Positions 57,985 to 64,000 of a stretch of DNA of 64,000 nucleotides are shown here, one piece after another; the first letter of the stretch is position 1, and each line of letters starts with the position of its first letter. The notes under the pieces are model-generated. The model did not search any database. It worked only from the letters and a program-made list of their open reading frames with translations, and was not told the DNA's origin. The translations under genes and the position numbers were made by a program. Origin of the DNA: Punctularia strigosozonata HHB-11173 SS5 (taxonomy: Eukaryota > Basidiomycota > Agaricomycetes > Corticiales > Punctulariaceae); contig NW_006767434.1 in assembly GCF_000264995.1 (NCBI RefSeq), positions 230,843-294,842 of the forward strand, written 5' to 3'.

Positions 57985-58818
57985 ATCCGAAGACGCGCGG
58001 CCAGCCGGGAGGAGGGCAGGCGGCGGGGAGGGACGAGATCGCGATAGCGGGCCTCGAGCGGGCGCATGTCGAGCAGTTCGAGGCGCTCGGGTTCGAGCGG
58101 AGTAAAGTCGTACGTCTGTGATCCTACCGCGTTCTCTTTCATCTAACGTAAAGTCCGTAGATTGACGTGCTTCGTCGATTGAACTACCGCGGGGCGAACG
58201 TCGCCAAGATCAACGACGATAGGGTGGTCGAGGAGTTGCTGAAGTGATTCCCCGCTCTCATCGTCGAACCCCTGCCCCTTGCATGAGCTGTATTTTTCAG
58301 CTTCCCCACCACTGTTGTATTCCTGCTAGTCCATTTTCACGACTGTAAGATGGGTTGTTGTACGACAATCGACGATCAATGCATCCGATAGATATCGGTC
58401 GACCTTGGCTCTGACTTTGAGGCTTGAACCAGACACAGGTAGGGTACTCTATAAGTGTTGAATCACTCCTTGATGCACTACATATAGTACGTCAACTCGC
58501 TGGAGAGGAGGCGAGCGTATACCTCCGCTGTGTCACATGCCTGTCACTTGCTATCTAACCATATACTACTCATCACCCTTGTGCCTGATGGCCGCGTCTC
58601 ATACACGCCTAGGTTGTCCTCAGCCTCTCCCGACGCCTCCGTCCGTCGAGCTTGTCGCAGTTTCATCGGGCTGAACAAGGCCGAACGGGACTTCCAGGAT
58701 GCAGTACGGGGGCGGCTCCAGTCAGGGTGGTTATAGGCAGAGGCCTCAAGGATACGGCGGACCGAGTCAGCAGCCGCAAAGCCCGCATAGTCCACAAGGA
58801 TACGACAATCCGCCGTAT
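57985..58818 (+). repeat. Right copy of the 834-bp exact duplication
   Basis: Starts exactly after the last N with the sequence found at 56836 and runs to the point matching the left edge of the gap. Beyond it the DUF7514-like gene continues normally. Confidence 0.95.
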
Positions 58819-59641
58819 CCGAATCAGCAACAGCCTCAGCAAGCGTACAGCACGGGCTACAGGCCGACGTCGTTCGACGATCCGTCTGGGGTCCCTGGAG
58901 GCGAGGCGTACTGGGGCCTGTGAGTCCAATCATCCAATGCGTATACCAAACCAAACCGGTATTGGCGTGGTGAAGGCGGGAACTGATTGCGGCTTGTATG
59001 CGCAGATTGATGGACAACGGGAGGCCGACCGAATTGATGATACGCCTGTGCGACTCGCTGTTCATGTTCATCGACCGAAACTGCTCCCAGGCCGAGCTGC
59101 GGGGGACACAACGCCTCGAGCCCGCGAAGTACATGTGGCTCATGACCGCCCTCGGCGCCCCGCCCGGCACCGTACGCCCCCTCCTCATATCGCTACCTGC
59201 CACTCCCCCCTCTAACGCATCCACTTATTCACATTCCTATAGGCGGAGGCGGTGTGCATCTCCCTCCAGTCCTTCTACGACATGGCCGCCGTCCCGTACC
59301 AGTTCGTGCCCGTGCCCGGGTCGTCCGGCTCCCCGGTGCCCGTGCTCGACGCGCGCGGGTTCCTGCATATGGCCGTCTTCGAGGCGCGCGCGGACCCGGA
59401 CGCGTCCCACCGGCACTTCCAGAAAGCGCTCAACGTGTTCGGCCTCGTCGACCCCGCCACGAACGCGCGGTTCCCCGCGCCGATACCGCGGAGCGCGTTC
59501 CCGTATATGCCCGAGTGGCAGCTGAAGAACGCGTATACGGCGTGGCAGACGCAGGCGATTATCGCGAGCAGTGGGGCGAGGAGCAATGCGATGGTGGCGG
59601 GTATGCTGGGTGGGGGTAGGTTTGGTGGCTTTGGGTCGGGT

Positions 59642-59673
<32 letters not shown>

Positions 59674-59903
59674 AGGTTCGGGCTTTGGGGCGTACGGGGC
59701 GGGTAACAGCCGTGAGTTGCAGCTGTTGTTATACCTTCGGATGACTGACGGATGGGACAGAGGTGATGCAGATGCTGCAGACGCAGCAGGCGGAGGCGAA
59801 GAAGCGCGCGAGCTACGCCAAGCTGGCGAGCGGCGTGGTGAGCCTTTTAGGAGGTGGAGGTGTGGGCGGCTTGGGAGGCGGGTTAGGAGGCTTTGGTAGT
59901 TGA
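58699..59903 (+). CDS. DUF7514-like protein with Gly/Met-rich tail
   Basis: Function unknown. Exons 58699-58919, 59006-59171, 59243-59711, 59761-59903; 332 aa. The N-terminus is Gln/Gly/Pro/Tyr-rich and disordered (SQGGYRQRPQGYGGPSQQPQ). A conserved domain follows, starting EAYWGLLMDNGRPTELMIRL with RLEPAKYMWLMTALGAP, ISLQSFYDMAAVPYQFVPVP, LDARGFLHMAVFEARADPDA, FPAPIPRSAFPYMPEWQL. The YWG..D..G.PT opening is what I associate with DUF7514; that match is from memory. The tail contains GMGMGMGMGMGIGSG, then a helical AEAKKRASYAKLASGVVSLL and a Gly-rich end. The start ATG follows a long leader. Confidence 0.8.
59640..59676 (+). repeat. GGCATG hexanucleotide repeat (Gly-Met repeat)
   Basis: About six units of GGCATG within exon 3 of the DUF7514-like gene, encoding alternating Met and Gly. 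Confidence 0.9.
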
Positions 59904-60544
59904 AAGAGGCGGGCGTTGCTGCATAGATGATCTTTCGGTTTGGCTCCAGGGTTTGGATGGTATCTACTCAATGCATTGATTGTGGAAAGTATGTAGTGTG
60001 TGTGTACTAGTATCCCGACTTTGTCTGCTTTCAGTGCTGGCTAGCCGATTGCGATCTCTATGCCCCTATCTCATGGTGGGCACTGACCGCCCGACCAGCT
60101 CCGTCCTCACCTCGTCCTGAGCCCGACCTATTTTTGTGCACTCGTATACGAGTATAGGATGACGCTTTCGTCCGCAAAGTCGCGAAACGCAGGGAAAAAT
60201 GACGAAAACACGAGATAGAAACGGGATAGAAGGCGATCAACACAAGGATCAACGCGCGACCATGATGACCATCTGCTTCGTCCATGGAAACCGCGCACTG
60301 CTCTCGCGCCGGCACCGCACCTTCGACCGTATCAGAACGACTCGTTCATATGCTCCGTCTTTGCAGCAGATGGCGGGGAAGCCGCCCCCGTTCTTGCCGT
60401 GTCAGATCACCGGGCCTACCGACCAGCCCTCATTGCCCCGAGATGTGAGGGACGGCCGAGCGTATCATTACTCCTTCTCCGCTGTTACCCTTCCTCCTCT
60501 CGCGGTAGGACTGCTACTCCTTCCGTGCTCACTGGACAACAACC
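59904..60544. other. Intergenic, DUF7514-like gene to pseudokinase
   Basis: Contains the 3' UTR of the upstream gene and the promoter of the pseudokinase. No other feature seen. Confidence 0.45.
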
Positions 60545-63500
60545 ATGGGCGATGGCTACGGCGACGAAGACGGACGCATCGCGCGCTTGCTGGCGGACGT
60601 GCTGGACGCCGCGCTGGCTATCCGCAAGTTGGCGTCCAGGCCGGGTGCGAAGCAGAGCGCGTATGAGTGTATGGGTCTCGCGGGGCACGTCGGGGAGATC
60701 GTCGCGTGGGCGGAGGAAAAGAGGGGCTGGCGCGCGCCCGCGGACGTCGTAGAGAGCTTGAGGCGACTGTGGAGGTTAGTTCAAACGCCGTTTCGCTCTC
60801 GCTCTCTCGCGTACAGGCTTGTCCGGCTGACGTTTTGTTGTCACTTTTCGTGTAGGTTGTATGCGGGTCTTGGGATGCTGATCAAGACGTTGGCGGACGG
60901 GACGATGCTGAAGCGCGTGTTGTGGAAGGAGACGGTCAGCCGACGGATAGCGGCCGCGAGCGGCGCTCTGGGCGAGTTCTCGGTGACGTTCGACGTGAGT
61001 TTGGCACGCGGAAGCAGTTTTCGGTTTTGACGCGTGTATGCTAAATGCCTCAAATCTCCTCCGCTAGTTGGCGTCGCAGCAAGATCTGCAACGGGTCGAC
61101 GCAGAGACGAAGAGGGCGAGGGAGATGGACACGCAGATGTTCGAGGCGATGCTCCGGTCGGTTTTGGAGAACGACAACGAGATATTGCGCGTGAGTTGTC
61201 TGTGATATGCAATCATCTGACTGGCCTCGCTGGCTTAACACGACTCTCCCCCGTTGACTTTACAGACTCTCGGCGTGGAACCCGTCATGTTTCACAGTGC
61301 GACGCTCAGCATTGAGAAGGTGCGGCGTGACTCCTCCCCTGTATACGCGTTTCTGGCTCATCTCTTGTTTTCATACTACCTGCAATAGCGATTATCGCAA
61401 TTGGCTAATGAAGACTCCGTCGAGCGACGGCTGCTGAGCCGTGCGCTCGAGCACATATACCGCGCGCAGTCTCGGACTCCGTCTCGGACCCCGCCCGACG
61501 GCTTCTTCCTGAGCGCGCTGGACGTCATCGTCGATTCCACCGCGAAGCTCGGCCCACACCTCTTCGGAGGGAGCTTTTACGATGCGGCGGTCTGCGTCCG
61601 CGCGCTCCCTCGTGGGATCCCGCGACCGGTACGTCCGAGATGGCATGTTCTTTCAATTTTCAGCGCTCACGCGGTTCGCGCAGGTTATCGAGGAATGCGT
61701 TGGACAATGGAGGTCGCTCGAGCACGATAACGTCGTGTCGTACATGGGCGCCTGTCTGTCGGACGATACACCGTGCGTGGTGTACGAGCGGTCGCCGACC
61801 TGGAACGCGTCGCGGTACCTGGAACAGCATCCGGAGGCGGATAGGGTCAAGCTCGTATGTTCCATCACCTCGTCCTTGCCCGCGCGGGACCCTGTCACTG
61901 ACCTGTCGCTAACTCAACCAGTTGCACGATATGTCGTTAGGCCTCGTATGCTTACACTCCAAAGACGTGGTCCATGGCGACCTCCGGGCGGTACGTCTTC
62001 CCTCTGCCATACTCAGTGTAATGTGCAAAGAGCTGATATGGTCGCGCAGGACAACGTGATCGTCTCTGCCGATCAGAAGGCCGCTTTGGTGGGATACGGA
62101 CTGAAACAGCTCGACGCGCCTACAGAGGGCGTACAGAGTGTCCCGGACAAATACAGCGACGTGTACGATTTCGGTCTGACCATTGTGGAGGTGAGATCCA
62201 TTCTATCATTTTCCATCCTTCTGATAGCGACCAACTGAGCTCCTGTTTTCCACCCTGGCAGGTCTTCAAGGGATCGCGCCCGTCGAAGGGAACGGAGCCC
62301 GCAGCGCTTATTCGGAACATCGGTGAACGCGATCCGACCGTGGCCGTGTCTGGTGTGGAAGACGCGCTCTGCGCGCTCGTCGCGGATTGCTGCGCGCCGG
62401 ATCCGGTGCATCGCCCGCTGGCGGCGAACGTCGCGGCGCGGCTCGGGTGGATGTGCCTCATGCGCAAGGGATCGTCACGGTCGGAGGAGGAGGGGGAGAA
62501 GGAGAAGGAGGCGCAGGCGGGCAGTCTGTCCGGGTCGATGTCGGCCGGGTCGAGGACGTCCCTGTCGTCGTCGTCATCCTCGAGCGTGTTGTTGGCGTAC
62601 GCGACTTCGTCGTCCTCGGACGATGGGGAACCCGTTCCGCCCCCGCCTCCCGAGGTTCGAGTTGCCCCCCAGCAAATGCTTCCGGAACCCCAACCCCAAC
62701 CGCAGCCGGACCAGCAACAGCGACCGGACCAGCAATTGCGACAGCCTGGGCGCGCCTCACAAGTGAGCGCCCTGTCGGACTTTACGGAAGTGATGACCCT
62801 GTCTCGCGCCCTACCCACCGCGCCGCACTACTATTACTACCCTCCCCAACTCCCACCCCCACCCGTGCGTCCCGCGATGTCATCAGCGCGGTCGATCGCG
62901 CCCTCCGTCGCGACGAGCAGGAGCGGGAGTCACGCCGCCGGTAGAGGAAAAACGCCGCGCGCGAAGACGTACGAGTCGACCGCGCCGCTCGCCATCGCGC
63001 TCATGGACTCGCTCTCGCCGGCGCCCCCGCCCCGCACGCGGCAGCGGAAGGACAGCGCGCCCGCCCGTGTTAACGCGCAGGAGGCCAGGGCCGCGCCGCC
63101 GCTGCAGATACAGATCCTCCAGCAGCACTACGCGTGGGCGGATCCCGGTTCTGTCCCCGGGTCGGCGAGCACGGTGCGCGCGCCTATGTCGACGGTCCGC
63201 CAGACGTTGGATCCGGAGCCGGGACCGAAGCGGCCGTCGCTGCCCGCGACGCCGTCGAGGGTGGTGTGGAAGGTCGCGTCGTCGTCGTCGGAGACGTCGT
63301 CGAGCCCGCTGGAGGAAAGCCCGCCTCCGCAGTCTGGGCTCGTCAACGCCGAGAGCGAAGCGTATGTGCCTCCTCCTCCTCCTCCGCCGCCTTCGCGTCC
63401 TGCGCGGCCTGAAAGGAGGTACACCACCGGTCGGGATCGGGAGGAGGACGAAATGCGGGCATGGGCCAAGGCGGCGTTGGTCAAGAGGCATTACCGCACG

Positions 63501-63590
63501 CTGCGCGAACCGGATCCGCTGCCTCCGGGCGGATGGGGCAGCGTGCCGAGGTTTGGGGAGGGCGTGCTGGTGTTTACGCAGAATCGGTGA
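60545..63590 (+). CDS. Kinase-like protein with degenerate active site (pseudokinase)
   Basis: Nine exons: 60545-60774, 60856-60994, 61068-61190, 61266-61319, 61389-61628, 61684-61854, 61922-61990, 62050-62190, 62262-63590; 831 aa. An N-terminal helical region (about 1-230) precedes a short kinase-like domain (about 235-430). SFYDAAVCVRALPRG stands in for the VAIK strand with Arg253 for Lys, then HDNVVSYMGACLSDDTPCVV, LHDMSLGLVCLHSKDVVHGD, LRADNVIVS, then LVGYG (357-359) in place of DFG, KYSDVYDFGLTIVEVFKG and DCCAPDPVHRPLAANV. The catalytic-loop Asp339 and Asn344 remain. A long Ser/Pro/Gln-rich disordered tail (about 440-831) includes poly-Ser and poly-Pro runs. The start has a good context (CAACCATGG). 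It is probably a scaffold or signalling regulator rather than an active kinase. Confidence 0.87.
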
Positions 63591-64000
63591 TTCGGATATA
63601 TGGATAAACACCTCCTTCGAGATTTCGTTACTTTCCCCGCGTTCCTGACTTGACCTTATCGTTGCACAATCTTACACTCATTTGCATCTGCTTTTGCACC
63701 CTGTATGGTCTCGTTTACTTATCCTCGTTATCACAACACTCCCTTGTATGCTCGTGTCGATGTTTTATATACCAGTAGTCCTTGATCTAGAATCTATAGC
63801 ATCCGCAGTGCCTTGCTCTCGCCGCGGCTCATCTGACCTGCGCAACAAGCTGTTCACATCGAATTCTATTGCGCTGTCCTTCCTCGTGCTCAGCGCGCAG
63901 TCCGGCGGTAACGCAGGCATCGCCCCCGAGTACGCGGTATAGCCCCGACCACCAGCTGGGGATGGAGATATAAATAGCCATGGTATAACTCGATCAAAGC
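63591..64000. other. Intergenic at the right edge
   Basis: 3' UTR of the pseudokinase and the start of the next promoter. A TATAAATA box lies near the right edge (about 63969) on the plus strand, so another plus-strand gene may begin just outside the window. Confidence 0.4.

Noticed and set aside
57503-58142. Long frames reading through the N gap
   Set aside because: Artefact of translating N; the flanking coding parts belong to duplicated pieces of two genes.
58530-58736. Identical short frames on both sides of the gap taken as a conserved small gene
   Set aside because: They are the two halves of the assembly duplication, so identity carries no evolutionary meaning.
1-64000. tRNA, rRNA and CRISPR arrays
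   Set aside because: I looked for B-box-like motifs, cloverleaf ends and regularly spaced repeats and found none convincing; CRISPR is not expected in a fungal nuclear genome.

Overview
This window looks like the nuclear genome of a filamentous basidiomycete, most likely an Agaricomycete. Genes are split by many very short GT-AG introns (about 47-120 bp, usually 50-60). The gene set includes lineage-typical families: a FunK1-type kinase, F-box proteins, a DUF6534 membrane protein and a DUF7514-like protein. The left edge is the 3' end of a Ty3/gypsy-like retroelement. No bacterial features are present. The species cannot be named from sequence alone. A 315-base run of N lies at 57670-57984, and its flanks carry the same 834 bp twice, so the window holds an assembly artefact.

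Layout. 1-1593: retroelement end with 3' LTR. 2034-3182 (+): anthranilate phosphoribosyltransferase. 3315-4336 (-): broken alpha/beta hydrolase. 4371-5157 (-): truncated FunK1 kinase copy. 5845-8984 (-): FunK1 kinase. 9614-10437 (-): uncharacterised three-exon gene. 10438-15370: long stretch without a gene I can defend. 15371-16468 (+): proteasome beta-6. 17784-21082 (-): two tandem F-box paralogues. 21636-23216 (-): DUF6534 membrane protein with an 11-nt exon. 24563-28921 (+): GH35 beta-galactosidase in 25 exons. 29067-30238 (-): F-box. 32759-34504 (+): MFS transporter. 34979-36062 (-): EB1. 36390-37940 (-): F-box pseudogene. 38267-40501 (+): ThDP-dependent enzyme. 43204-44489 (+): F-box. 45211-46020 (-): AP-2 sigma. 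46488-48367 (+): CXXCH heme-type protein. 49444-51145 (-): ArfGAP of the Glo3 type. 51391-51960 (+): GNAT acetyltransferase. 52102-55466: weak or broken ORFs. 56246-57098 (+): ubiquitin-conjugating enzyme Ubc1. 58699-59903 (+): DUF7514-like protein. 60545-63590 (+): pseudokinase.

The genes do not form one pathway. Housekeeping genes (TRP4, PRE7, EB1, AP-2 sigma, Glo3, Ubc1) are interspersed with fast-evolving families. Those families show local duplication and decay: a FunK1 pair with one truncated copy, an F-box tandem pair plus a dead third copy, and a dead hydrolase. I rebuilt intron-exon structures by hand from reading frame, GT-AG sites and family motifs. Each complete model closes to a whole number of codons.
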